Below, one piece after another: positions 23,153 through 35,280 of a stretch of DNA of 64,000 nucleotides. The notes beneath the pieces were generated by a model, which did not search any database, was not told the origin of the DNA, and was given only the letters and a program-made list of their open reading frames with translations. Made by a program: the position numbers and the translations under genes. The stretch is from assembly GCA_936440205.1 (NCBI GenBank), contig OW387140.1:35709659-35773658 (forward strand), read 5' to 3'. The DNA comes from Lepidonotus clava (lineage: Eukaryota > Annelida > Polychaeta > Phyllodocida > Polynoidae). Numbering within the stretch: the first letter of the stretch is position 1; each line of letters begins with the position of its first letter.

Positions 23153-23338
23153 GAGGCGAATTTCGGGGGGGGGGGGGGAATTCAAGGGGGTCCCAGCCCC
23201 CCACCCTTTTTGTTGGAGACTAAAACTTCATAGAAATAAAAAGTCACACATGTAAACGTAAATGTGAAACGTTTCAGTGCTTAGCCGATATGCTCCTCCA
23301 CCCTTCTTTTTTCTTTTTGAAATTGTGTACCTGTCCCT
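23153..23338. mobile_element. Miniature element with G-rich end
   Basis: GAGGCGAATTTC followed by a long G-run opens the element. At the right, a pyrimidine-rich stretch ending TTTGAAATTGTGTACCTGTC mirrors the expected end imperfectly. It resembles the elements at 12852 and 52502. Non-coding; the family is unassigned. Confidence 0.4.
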
Positions 23339-23439
23339 GAATCCATGGTGCAACACTTTGTAGACTAACCAAGAAAATGTTTCTTTGGATGTCTGAAATT
23401 CATCTAGTAATTCAGAACACTAATCACTCATCCTCTAAA

Positions 23440-23610
23440 GCACATGACCTTGACCTTTGGTCTTCTTCCCGTCATGCCTTGCGACGCCACTTGAGCCCAC
23501 TTCCGGTAGTAGGATTCTCCAGGAGGCAATCACTTAACTGACCTTGGTCAATCCGGCGCCTTCTCAAGGTCATTTGGCTGGCTCAAAAAAGCAATAGCTG
23601 ATTGGTGGAG
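23440..23610. promoter_or_regulatory. Nuclear-receptor half-site cluster
   Basis: TGACCTTGACCTTTGG (23445-23460) is a direct repeat of TGACCT with no spacer, and on the other strand contains TCAAGGTCA, the extended site of monomeric orphan receptors. TGACCTTGGTCA (23539-23550) and CAAGGTCA (23565-23572) follow, with an ETS word CACTTCCGG between and a CCAAT box at about 23601. Lies 300-500 bases right of the promoter candidate at 22.94-23.12 kb. Confidence 0.45.
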
Positions 23611-26510
23611 GGCAGAGGATCTTAGAGTAACCTGGTTAAGGCAGAAGTGGCCTCTGTCACTTATTTTTGCGTGCGTTTAGCGGCCGATGAAGATTGTCTT
23701 CGTTGCAAACTGTTTCACTCTGTGTAGGGAATGTGTGGCGAGCATTTGAAAATCTTTGTTAAGGTTACGTTTGTGTTATGAAGTAGCTGTGTACAAAGAC
23801 CAGAAACCTGCGCTTTTATTATCAATTTGTACGTGTTGCTGTCTTCTTAAAGGTAAAAAAAGTTAGCTAAATAAGAAAACTATGAATTATGTGTTTCTGT
23901 TCATAATCAATGAAAGAACGTACACAGATCTTTAAACAAATAAAGAAAATATTTCATAGACAGATGGATTAATAGGATTAAATGAATATATGAAACTTAT
24001 AAAAGTGTGCATCGGAAATGGGACTCTAGAGATGAAACATATCTTTGGAAAATAGACATTCGTGGCTGGTGAAGAAAGGTGAATCAAGGAAAAAATAAGG
24101 ACGATGAAGCAGTTATCAGCTGGTTATGGGTAAAAAGAACGACATGATTAAGCAAATGAGACGGGGTGGAAATACAAAAGGAGGTTTGGAATACACAGGC
24201 GAGTACATGTGAATAAAAGCAGATTTTCCTTGGAGCACCTCATAAAAGAAACAGGAAAAATACTTTTGATCAGCTACAATCTAAAGAAGCTGATAAAAAA
24301 GACACACCCAGACTCAGACTACCAGACATAGAGAGTGGTATCTAAGAAAACACCAGGAAGTACAAAATGTTGAATGGTTTCAAATGAAAGGCTCAAAACT
24401 AAAAAAAGAAATAACTAAAAAAAAAGTGAGACGCACTTGATGGACACATCCGCATGTCTATGTATAGAGCGGTGTTGTTGGCAGGAGAAGGGGGATAATG
24501 GTAAGGGTAAAGGGGTGGGGCCGACCTTTAACCCCCTGGGTACCTGAGGCCAAGCTGCGGATCCATAGGGATCCAAGGTGTGGCCGCAGGGCATGGGGGA
24601 TGATTACAGAGACATGTAGGGCTTGGCGTGAGAGGGGTGGGGGCCCTTTACTTGTGTATAGGCCCCCCATCCCTTCACAACTTGTATTACCTTCCCACAT
24701 ACAGCCTCAGCCATCCAAATGACTAATTCAGTGGGTCATGGTGAAAGTTTAAGTTGTGGTGGGGTTCTAGAGGGGTTGAGGTGGTTGTTGGGTTTGTGAT
24801 GGAGGGCTGGGAGTTTGTGTGGGCTCCAGTGGTCAGTGGGGGCGGAGTTATGGTGGGATTGAAGCTGGCTTGACCAGAGGATATCTCAAGGGTGCAATAG
24901 ACATCATGTATACATCCAACTGATTAGACTGGTGATTTCTTATTGATGTGGCAGGGGATAGCAAAAGCATGTGAGGAGTACTTTTAGCCCCAAGCAATTG
25001 CTCCGAGCAGCTCACAGCATAGACGGACAAAATAGGAAAACTAACTCCTGAGCCAAAACGATCGAGCATCATGCCCTGCAGGGCTACATGCAAAAACGTG
25101 GAGTGAATGCTTAATTTCCTAACTTTTAGACCTATAAACCCACACGGGACTGACATGATGCATTATGTACTGAGGTTAGGTTTAGAATTTGAGACCTTAC
25201 AGCGTCCTTTTTAATTGCACGACCCATGTGCATGTATGTTGATGCACCTTTGTACCTTGGTAGATTTTAGAAAGTGGATCCTGAGAAGCCAACCTCCTCC
25301 AGTTAATTTCTTTACCTCTCCCCTGTGGTTGCACTCGGGTCATGAAGGGCAAACAGTAGAGGGCAAATGCAGGTAAAGGCGGAAGTAACTGGAGGAATTA
25401 GGTGAATCTACAAAGGCCATCTGACACACAAACAAGTGTTGTTTCACAAGGCTAGGACCCCATTGCTTTTCTTGTGGAGGGTGGCTGACTCTATCGACCA
25501 CTCAGGTAGTCAGGACTTTTTTCATTCTTTTGATGATGTACTATTAGAACTTTTTATAATTTTCTTTTTGATAAAAAAATCTTCTCAGTAGGGACTTAAA
25601 GTATCTATTAAAACGATCTACTGGACATTTACCTTTTAAGGGTCACCTAAGGGTACGTTGATATTTTCTATTGGTAGAATACATTATCAGTTTTTCATTG
25701 TGTTAAAACCACAAAGTAAAAAGAGTATAAGCCCGCGACTTGGCTGCATATTTCCCAGAATGCACCCTAATTTAGGCTAGTCTGCAGGTGCATTGCAATA
25801 AATACGCTATCCATGGTGGGCACTTATTTGTCAATTCAATAGTAATTCTGCTTGGTTTATCATTTAACCTTCTTTCCATGGATACTCAGAACCGTTCAAA
25901 TAATCGAAATTGAGAAATGGAAGCGATGCATGGCAGTTTCCAACAGTATCTTATCAGCTTATTGTATGCCCTGATGGCAGTAATTTGGCAATTTCCTTAG
26001 GATAACATCTGTATAATCCCTTAATCGGCAAACGCAGTCCCCTCAATCTAGATGCATTGTTGCATTTTACCTGTGCGTCACTGGAAAATTAAAGCATTGG
26101 TCAAGAGAGACGGAAACCTAATACTTGTCTCTAGGTATTGTAGCGAAATGTGATGAAGATATATAAGATGTTTGATTATCAAAGGTTTGCTTTTAAAATT
26201 TCAAATTGCTCCGTCAGTAGCATTTATTGTAATCATCAAGCCTGACAAATAGGCGATTCGGACTCAAGGTAAGTGCACTTACTTGTATCCAATATCACAT
26301 CAAGCAGCAAACTCAATCAAACTAGGAAATATTAGCAACATAGCCATGTTTGTGAAACCAATTATATCGATGTTGTACGGTGCGTGGGTCTTGTCAGTAC
26401 GAAGTCATGTTTTTGAAACCAAATCCCTGATGTTCCTTGACACAAACAAAGTACTTCTCATTATCATTACAAATCTAAACAAAGAAATCCCATCTTAGGC
26501 AAAATTCCTT
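23611..26510. other. Long A+T-rich spacer with minor islands
   Basis: Purine-rich A+T-rich DNA to about 24480, then a G-rich patch (24490-24850) containing CCAGTGGTCAGTGG. Ordinary sequence follows, with one GAGCAGCTC (25005-25013) and a weak CTCF-like word CAGTAGAGGGCA (about 25354). No gene supported; minus-strand open frames of 80 and 102 codons are unrecognised. Confidence 0.35.
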
Positions 26511-26950
26511 GGAATAACCAAGTCTGGCGGACCGCGTCACCAAACACCAGCGCGCGGATGAATCTCTCCATCATCGAGTCACTGCTGGCGACATCCGCGC
26601 CCGAAAAGTAGTGCGGGCTGTCCCGGAGCTGAGAGATGACTTCCTTCCGGTAGCGCTACTAACGGCCTCTGGCGGGCGACACGCGAGTCAGGATGCTAAA
26701 TGATAAGTAATGTTGCGACAGAGACTGGCCGCCGATTGCCATGATCTACTGGACCCTTCCCGGCCCAACAGGAAATTGTTTTGAACTATGACGGGCGCCA
26801 TTAGTTCTCCAAAGGCCGTTAGAGTCGGCTCCCATCGTTAAGGCATTTATTAAAATGAATTGTGGGCGTGTTGGGCTTGGGGGCGCACCTACCTCGAGAG
26901 CCCCATCAGGGCTGGAAGGTGCTTGGCGAAGGTAATGGGGTATGGGTGGT
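26511..26950. other. CpG-rich island with coding-like short frame
   Basis: The composition shifts sharply to G+C-rich at about 26520. On the minus strand a frame without an upstream ATG stays open for 62 codons (26655 down to 26467) and includes the residues MMERFIRALVFG. On the plus strand a shorter frame reads MNLSIIESLLA and then stops. Neither matches a family I can name, and splice context is weak (pyrimidine-poor acceptor, no good donor). It could be a short exon, but a conserved non-coding element is as likely. Confidence 0.2.
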
Positions 26951-29159
26951 ATGTATAGCCAATTTGTTTCTATCTATTCATGAATTTATTTTACATCTAT
27001 CTCAGACCCATTCCTTCTGTAAATTGCAGTTTATATAAGGATCTGGTTAGCTTGTTTGAGCTATTTTGAGCTTGTTTAAGCTGTTTTGAGCTGAATGAAG
27101 AAGCGTACTGCCATTTATTAGCTACGTGTATACTTAATACGTTTTGCGATGACGAGCGCATGTAAAATTAACAGAGCAGTTTCGAAATTCCTGCATTCTC
27201 ATTCATAACTAAAATCCCATAACAGGGGTTTGCTTACGTGTAATGAACATTTGAAAATGTGTTTCATAAAGAGCGTGTTTCATAAAGGCTCCATACATAG
27301 CCTATTGGTCCACAACAGACGTTTTTGGTTCTTAACGTACGTTTTGATGTTTAAAATTCTGTTACTTGCGGTTAGGAAATAGGGCTCTGTTAGCTTATGA
27401 AACGCAAAGTGCCGTTTATTTATTGCCATTCTTTATGAATAAAATGTACGCCTATTCTTAAAGAACAACACCTGTCTTGAAAGTTAATTAGTTGGTCATT
27501 CTTCAGAAACAATTGAAACCGATTCAGAAACTGCAGTGTTGATCATAACGTCAGTTGCACCTACCAAAATCAGGTTGCGCTTTAAAGTCGTCGAAGTTTG
27601 ACGGATCAATAAGCTACGATGGAGCCTGGAGTAATTGCACCTTTAATGATGCACTGGGGGTTTTCAACAACAAGGAGAGATAGCAATCCTTCTGAGTACT
27701 GCTTTGCACCGATTGCCTCCTGAGGCCTTTCTCACATTCCAACTGACATTGCCTATTAGAACCAAAAGGTTTTGAAGTCGTTGGCCATCACCTTCAGGAG
27801 TTGTTGGGTGCTGTCGGAAACCAAACCTGGCAGGCACAAATAAGTGTTGAATATTTCATCTGACAGTGATATTCCTCTTAGTATTGATCTAACAAAGTTC
27901 AAACAAGTTCTGAAAATCAGCGTCGCTGGTGTTGTGTGTGTGTTCGTGGATATCTTAGCGAGATAAGGGACGTCTTAGTAGGTGTTTCGCAAACCGCAAG
28001 GTGTTCAGTACTGATAAGGTTTCAGATATTGTTGATATTGAAGCGATTTTTACGCCTTGACTAGCAATGTGATACAAATATTGATAACCACAATGGACGT
28101 TAAAACTTTTAAAAGATAATTAAAATTTTGATTTGAATGTAATCGTTTTAGTCAAATCAGAATAGCTATTTAGAGTTCTTTTCGCTACCAATGCTATCGC
28201 GATGGTTACATGAGATTTCTCTTTTCGATTACACATCGTAAAGTTTGTAGTCTATAATTACCTTTCTATTTTATTCAAATTTATCACCTAAGTGGAATTT
28301 CTTGCTTCAAGGTCATATTAGGCTTCAGGAAAGTATATAATTGTTGTCTAAATAATGAAACGAAGTTTGCCTCTTAATGCCAACACAGTTTAAAAATATC
28401 CCATTATAGATTTAAAAACAGGTAATTGCTTAACTTTCGCATACACTTTTTATGTGTAATTAAAATTCTCTTTTCGTGTTGTGGGAAATTCAATTAGGGC
28501 TGTGGGAGTTTTCATAAATTTTGAGGCCTGGATTTAAAGGCGGGACTTCATCATAAATCCCAACCCTGGATTCCGGTGTGGCCAGGTATGGGGCAAGTTG
28601 AAATAAGATTGATGGTTTCACACCTGCCACTCTACATGCAACGGAAACTGGGGAAGCAGTGACTATTATCATGAATAGTTGATCAGCTCGCGAGCATCTG
28701 AAGCTGAGCTGCTCACGTAATGGCTTGATTAACATGGACCTCATCATATCACATCATCCGCTTTCTGAACACTGTATTCAATTATGAATCCGCCAGCCCC
28801 CCTAAAAACATCCCCCAAACACGGAGATGGGTGTGGGTTTGGCTTGGCCGTTTTAATGCAGAAGGATGGAATTGACTCACAGTGGCTCGAAAAGCAATCA
28901 CGGCTCAAATGTTCAATTTAAGTAAATCAAATCGTTTTTTTTTTTATAAATTGGGGCTGGCCTCCAGTCCACACCTTGGCAGGCCATATTGCGAGTGATA
29001 ACATCTTTAGTCGTTGGTCTAGATCTCTCTTGACTGATTAAATTTGACCATTACCCAATTTTAGGAAACTGTCGGCGCCAATGTGCCTGTCAACAGCGGA
29101 TGGCCATTTCCGAGTGATTTCCTAAAAACAAAACTATGGAAATTACTTCTTTTTTTTTA
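26951..29159. other. A+T-rich spacer with small features
   Basis: A+T-rich DNA. A small repeat lies at 27048-27100. At 28681-28720 TGATCAGCTCGCGAGC is followed by GAGCTGCTC (28706-28714), the recurring motif. No gene supported. Confidence 0.4.
27048..27100 (+). repeat. Short tandem repeat, about 21 bp
   Basis: Units of the form AGCTTGTTTGAGCTATTTTG repeat about two and a half times with small changes. Confidence 0.65.
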
Positions 29160-29246
29160 GCAAAAAGTTTAGATAAACAAAATCGAGCGAAAGGTTTGGA
29201 TAACCAAAATAGAGTGAACATTTTGGATAAACAATAATTGAGAATT
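29160..29246 (+). repeat. Three-copy tandem repeat, about 28 bp
   Basis: Units of the form GTTTAGATAAACAAAATCGA, GTTTGGATAACCAAAATAGA and TTTTGGATAAACAATAATTG follow each other, with GAG- or GAA-containing joins. Confidence 0.7.
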
Positions 29247-29269
29247 AACTGAGCTGCAATAAGGCAGCT

Positions 29270-29480
29270 GGTGGAAGAGCAGCTCTTCTGAGTTCATTTA
29301 AGCTGCTCCTGCTTCACGCTTGAATGACTCTGAAATGCCCGAGCTGCTCGCGGTCTCCGCTGAGTTGCTCTATGAGCAGCTCAGTTATACCCACAGGCAA
29401 AAGGCCTCCCCAGAGGAGCCAATCCCACACGCCAGCAGCAGAGGGCGGAGCACCACCCCGCCCAGCTCCATATTAGTAAA
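29270..29480. promoter_or_regulatory. Densest cluster of the GAGCWGCTC motif
   Basis: Exact copies lie at 29277-29285, 29341-29349 and 29374-29382, with close variants AAGCTGCTCC (about 29301) and GAGTTGCTC (29362-29370). The cluster is followed by G+C-rich DNA with a partial CTCF-like word CAGCAGAGGGCG (about 29437). A 65-codon open frame overlaps it but is unrecognised. Such homotypic packing is typical of a protein-bound element; the factor is unknown. Confidence 0.45.
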
Positions 29481-31370
29481 AGTCCACTCAAAGAGAATCC
29501 TTCATCCAAATCAATAATCTGATTTTCAATGTTCTGGGAGTAGTACCCCAGGCAACCTCAACCCCAACGCACTTCTCCGCCCCTTTTCAAACTTTTCCCA
29601 TTGTTATCATCCACCAACCGTACCCAGTTGGTGTCTGGCGCTAATAAGTATGGCGAGTAAGTATCCAATTTCACTGCCAAGATTTTGGTTTGGGGGAAGG
29701 TTTTCAATAACAGCATCGTAAAAATCTGGGAATCCCATGGGTAGTTGGCGGCGGTTGTCTGAATTATGAATGGAGTCCTGAATGTGCCAAATGCCAGAGT
29801 TGGTTATAAATAAGGCCGACAGCTCTGCCGTGTAAGATGAAGAATGGCCTCCACAGGGTTTTTACTAAGCCTCAACAGGTTGTTTGAATTGGCATTTAAG
29901 TGCTGTCTGGGCTCGGACACCTTTTTTTCATTACGAGGGAATTCCTCGACTGTTGCAATTTTTGGGGGTCAAATTTAAAGTACAAATAAATGCATGTTTA
30001 TAATAAATGGGTATAATGATCTGTATTTGAACCACCCATTTGTTGTATGGAATTCTCATTGAAGTTTTTTTCTTTTACCTTTGGAAAATATTCTTGCTTT
30101 TTCTATCATTTTTTTTTATTAACTTTGTATGTTTTTCCCTTCAAGAGATACACTCTAATGTGTATGTTGTTATGGTGCAATTAGAAATAGTATAGAATAT
30201 GAGGTGCACCACAAATAATTATATATAAAATTTAAATGGCTCTTAACATAGTCATGATAATACAATTCGAAATGAAACGCTGTGATTTAAACATATTACG
30301 CTAACAACTTCGTCAATAAACTTGATTAAGGAAAGGCGATTTGGTCACGCCTTCGGTTATCAAACTTGTTCTAATCGCTTATCAAACCATCACACACAGT
30401 TGTCTGCTTGCCAAGATGAGAAATTCTCTTCATCCTAATCAGAATACCAGAATTACCACCAGGCCTAAACCCTAACCAACTGCGAACCATTCAACAGGTT
30501 TGAAACATGAAGGGCTGCTCAAAAAGAACAGAATGCATTACTGACAAGCCGTCTGGGAGTGTGGCCAAATAACTCTGGGTACGGACACATAACGACTGAA
30601 TACAAGGCGCTCATTAGTGCGGGAGAGCAACTCAAGCCTCGTCAAAGAGCTGCTCAGCGGGTGGGCGCCGGCCCGGTACAGAGCGGGGGCAGAGATGCCA
30701 GCTTGAAACTGCCATTTCCACCTACTACTTACCAAATCTAGGAATTCTATGCGCTCAAGTGAATGGCATAATGCTGATTTAACCTAAAGAGGTTCATTTA
30801 TAAAGATACGTAAAGTTTTGATTACAAAAAGGAACGAAAAAAACGGGGGCATTTTGGCCTTTTCACGAACATCCTAATGAGCCTTTATGATTACAAAGCT
30901 AATACATCTGCTTTTTTAAACCGATATCACATTCTACTTCTACCTGTTCGAAAAGCCAAATCTGTCTACTGCTAAAGGGAAATGGCATGCCAAAATCAGC
31001 TCGTTTCTAATTCTAATGCGATAAGAAGATATTTATATATAATACTCATATTTTAGTTAACTAAAAGTAGCCCCTAGAAAGGCATATGTCGATCAGGACA
31101 ATGTCACTTAACTTCCTACTTTCCTGATCAAGGGCTGTATCAAAGTAGTTGCAATACAACTGCAGTTCATTGGTAAAAGCCTGTTTAGTTACATTTCTAT
31201 TCAGATGTGCGGTAGTTGAATCAACCTATATTGCGTTAGTTAATCTGGCTTCGTACATAAAACATTGTTAGCTTTCATGAATAGCCTCGGGGTAAAAGGC
31301 AAAAGGGGACCCTTGGGAGTTGGCGTGGGTATGGAATCAAAAGCTTGTCATAAATTGGACTAGGCGTGAG
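29481..31370. other. Spacers with a small island
   Basis: A+T-rich DNA around a G+C-rich patch at 30590-30710. The patch carries GAGCAACTC (30625) and GAGCTGCTC (30647-30655). No gene supported. Confidence 0.35.
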
Positions 31371-31744
31371 TGATTCATAAGGAGAATTGTCTTTGACTGC
31401 GCCTACACGGTGGCGGCGTCACGCAGGGCTTGTAGTACCACCCCTGTTCCTCCTGTGTTCCTCCAGTGAGTTGAGTGGGGCAGGGCTTTCTCACGCTCCA
31501 CCACCCCTCTGCCTCCACCCCCTGAGCCCTGTTCCCCTCCTCCTCCTCCTGCCCCTTTTACCTGGAGACAACAGGCCTCAAACTGGCACTACCACCCCTC
31601 CCCTCTTACCTCTGGCCCCCTTTTCCTCTATGGAAAAACACGTCCGGTTGGGTCCAAGCCAAATATGATCTTTTACAATATGATATTGTTAGGGGTGGGT
31701 AGACAGCAGGTAGGTTGAGGGGTGGGCTGGAAAAAGGGTTGGGA
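31371..31744. other. C-rich tract
   Basis: CCTCCTCCT- and CCACCCC-rich DNA. The 93-codon open frame is low-complexity (leucine/proline) and is not supported. Confidence 0.4.
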
Positions 31745-31812
31745 TGTGTGTGTGTGTGTGTGGGGGGGGGGGGTGAAGTGGAGAAAGTGTGTGTGTGTGG
31801 GGGGGGGGGGGG
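31745..31812 (+). repeat. Paired TG/G-run microsatellite
   Basis: A TG dinucleotide run followed by a poly-G run occurs twice, separated by about 15 bases. Open frames across it are artefacts. Confidence 0.9.
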
Positions 31813-31854
31813 CGTGCCCCCTACTCTCTCCACATCTAAGAGTACACCTATTGA

Positions 31855-31966
31855 CACGGCGCCGGAAGTGTCTCAGCGCGCAGGCGCGAGAGAGCCAGAC
31901 ATGCGCACTGGGTCAGTTGCCAAATATGATCCATGCCCTGGGTTATAACCGCGCTTCTGATTGGCT
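31855..31966. promoter_or_regulatory. CpG-type promoter candidate (ETS, NRF1, CCAAT)
   Basis: GCCGGAAGTG at 31861-31870 is an optimal ETS/GABPA site. GCGCAGGCGC at 31878-31887 is one base from the NRF1 palindrome, and CATGCGCACTG at 31900-31910 holds another half-site. GATTGG at 31959-31964 is an NF-Y box. This trio defines many bidirectional CpG-island promoters. No exon is recognisable on either side. Confidence 0.55.
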
Positions 31967-32400
31967 CTGACAAGGGCAGGAGGAAAAGACAGGCGGAACC
32001 AGTAAACGATGAACGCTGGCAAGGCGCACACGAGACATGTATCATATAATTGTATAAGGACTTCTGGCAGAGGACAACCATCAAACGCCAAGCAGTCAAC
32101 AGATGTCAAACGCTTTCTGCAGGTCAATAATTGCCGAGGACGGCCCGCCGGTCCTTTTGATTATTGCGAAAAGCAATGTTATTGCCGCCTTTCATAAACA
32201 GAGATGAATGTATCTGGCAATGCTTAATGAAGGTGATCAGTAACGACCATAAAGACGTCATAGTCACAGAAGCATTGGTGAAGCGCACGCGATTCATAAA
32301 GACCACAGTCTGATCTATTGAGGTATGGGGGTCATTGACATTCAGACCTAGGGGCCGTCTTAGAAGTGGCTGCAATGAATGGACTCACACTTTTATATTG
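31967..32400. promoter_or_regulatory. Candidate enhancer right of the promoter
   Basis: The 430 bases contain TTCATAAA and CCATAAAG words (Hox/Cdx type, at least three), GACGTCA, ACCACAG (Runx type), AACAGATGTCAAAC and paired TTGCGAAAAGCAATGTTATTG-like Sox words. Open frames are short and unrecognised. Motif density and sequence complexity suggest a conserved regulatory element, but conservation cannot be tested here. Confidence 0.35.
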
Positions 32401-35280
32401 CATTCTGCCACCAAAGGCCAACCAATAAAAAGATGTCAACCGTAGTTGATAAAGGCCAACGTTCGCCACACCTGATCTTTTGCTCCCGAACCCCCTTATC
32501 TGTATTGCGACTAGAAATTGGCGTTACTGAACAGTCACACCTACTTGAAATTCAATTCAGAATGAAAATAAGTTAATCCAATTATTCCGAGATGTTAATT
32601 AGTACTTGCTGCTACTTTCCCATTCCTCACACATTTTTGCATTTTGTAATACCAGAAGATGGCAGTATGTTACACAACTATCAAAATCAAAAGATAGCCA
32701 AGAGAACTATCTTTATGTCGATGAGAGAGATAAATGTTTTGATACATCTATCTAATGAACGACAAAAGTAACGCACATCTAAGAAGATTCCAGATATACA
32801 TCTTCATAATTATTGTATCTTGGTCACACAATTATTTTCATTATAGCATATTTAAATCTTAAAGAAATATTTTCAGTAAACATTATTTTTTTCTCATGAT
32901 CTTCACGCATCATCACACCCATCGTTACGCACCATCTGCGTGGCCCCAAGTGGCGTGCTTCTCACACCTGGTTCTCACCTGTCCACACCTGACAGGAGCA
33001 GCTCTCACCTGACCCAAGAGCAATCAAAGCCCCCCTCCTGTCAGGTGGAACACGGCCGGACATGGCGCCGGACTGGTCAGCCAGGTGGAAACGTCAGAGG
33101 TGGGGCTGTACCCACTGCAGGTCACTCCAGGCACGAGGGGCTGGTCATAAAAGTCAGCAGGTTCGCGTAGTGCTGTTGGAGATTAACTATTGGTTGGGAT
33201 TTGTATTATCAGAAATACTATAGAAATTACCTGTTTTCTGGGACTCATAGGATAAGATAAAAAAAAGTGACATTGGGTCAGATGGTAGCATCGAATGAAA
33301 ATTAAACGTTCAAAAGGGTTATTAAGGATAGGAAATTGACACTGTATTTGATAACTTAAATTTGATATAGTATTTCATAATAAGGCTAGGGATAACGTTT
33401 TAACGTGGTCCATAAAATGATACATTTATATGACATTGCACATACCTTTAAAGACCTGTGTTCATTTTAACTGAAATGACATAATCTTTAGGTATTAGGG
33501 AAGATAAATCCTAATTTGCAGATACATCTTACATGTAAAGACACGGCAAGCATGTCACTGTCACTGTCAGTCTAATTATGGACGTCTAACCATTTCACAT
33601 AATCACCTGACACCATGGAAAACGAGAGTAGGTTTCAATTTTACCCCACCTACTCCTATTGATATACATGTAGTGCCATGTAGGAGAACAGGAAGACATA
33701 TGATCGGAGGTATTGTCTCTCGCCATTATAAAATGGTGCGTAGGCAGTAAGAGGAGATCGAACAAGCAGCAGGGGAGGGCTCACATTTAGACTTCAACGT
33801 TGTCTTACACCCTTGTACTCATTAAAATTACTATTTTGACACCTTAATAATTGTTTATTGTAGTTGTAGTTTTCATATACTTTTACGCTGACCATAGTAT
33901 TACCGTCATATATTACGCTATGACATTTGTTTTGTTTGAATATAGTTATACACTATCGTTTGTATGATATTTATTAATTCCATAGCATACATTCAACAGG
34001 TTACACAGCATTTATATCACTTTCATTTCATTATATAAACTAACACTGACAAAAAAAACATTATTTGCACATAAAATGACCGCTTGAGGCTTGGTGCTTT
34101 TTGACAACTGTTGGCAATTGCAATCTTTTTTTTTCACGAATAATTGTCATTTTTCCCTACACAAAGTCTTGATTATTTAACTTCATGTTTTGTGCCAAAA
34201 CCGATGAAATCCCTCAAAGACCAAACTCACTGTTTATTTACTTTCTTGTGTGACTGAAGTTTTTCTTTTTCACTTTACTTTCTACTTTTTAGTGACGGCA
34301 CATTTTCGCTTCCATTACGCAGCCGGCCCCAAACCAAATCAGGGTTAATTGAATTGCCTTTGATTATGCCGGGCAAATAACGATATTATCCCACTACAAT
34401 ATGACCCTATTCTTCTAAGACATCACGCAATGAATGAAACCGAAGTAGGCCCCAGAGTGTTGATCTTGTTAAGCCTGGGTTATTTATGGGATCTCTGAGG
34501 TAGACATAATAGTTTGGCATAAGGATATCATTATCTGGCTTCTTTTGGGGAGCCAGCTTATTGCCATTACACTTATCAAATTATCAATAAGTTATTCAAT
34601 ATCTCTCCAGTCGAACAACAGGGATTTTTCTTTTTTTTCTATTGCTTTGTTCGGATTGTTTCCCGAAACTTCCCAAGTTGGTTCACCTAGTAATATTAGG
34701 TAAGTTTTTTATGTTTATACTAGAACAATGCCAATATAAACGTTTATGCGATAATCAATTTTGTGTTTTATCTATGAACAAAAGACATTCAACAAACCCT
34801 GTAACCTCAGACATCAAAGCATTTAAGTAATGGTGTGTCGTGGTGGAACGAGTAAGCAAAGGATATTAGACAATTTTTGATATGTGCTTCTCCCATATAT
34901 CCTTGAATAGTAAATCCCCCCATACACCTTGAATAGTAAATTCTCAAAATATCCTAATAGTTTTATTTTGCAGATCAGCAACAACAAGGCTTATACACAA
35001 GCTCCAAAGAACGTAACAAATGTGATGTGCGGTAGACTGGTCTATTTTTTATTAAGCAGAACAAGGCAAATATAGATGTCGGAGAATCATTAAAAAATGT
35101 CAAAATGTAACCATCATTATTTAACTAAAATGACTTAATTGTTGTAAAAGCATCTATAGTTGTTATTTTTGGTACTTAAATGTATATAATATTATACAGA
35201 TATAATATCATACTATCGTTTGCTACTCTAATTTTACCCCTACTTCTTTTACTTACAGTTCATAACAATCTCTAATGCCC
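32401..35280. other. Mostly A+T-rich spacer
   Basis: A+T-rich DNA with a small G+C-rich patch at 32935-33170 (CACCTG E-box words repeated near 32966-33010). Otherwise no gene, repeat or RNA recognised. Confidence 0.4.
32652..32665 (+). promoter_or_regulatory. CTCF-like site
   Basis: CCAGAAGATGGCAG fits the CTCF core pattern with the AGATGG variant. It stands alone in A+T-rich DNA, unlike the other candidates. Confidence 0.35.

Noticed and set aside
23611-24480. Retroelement remnant
   Set aside because: The purine-rich A+T-rich DNA has no terminal repeats or recognisable reverse transcriptase residues in any given frame.
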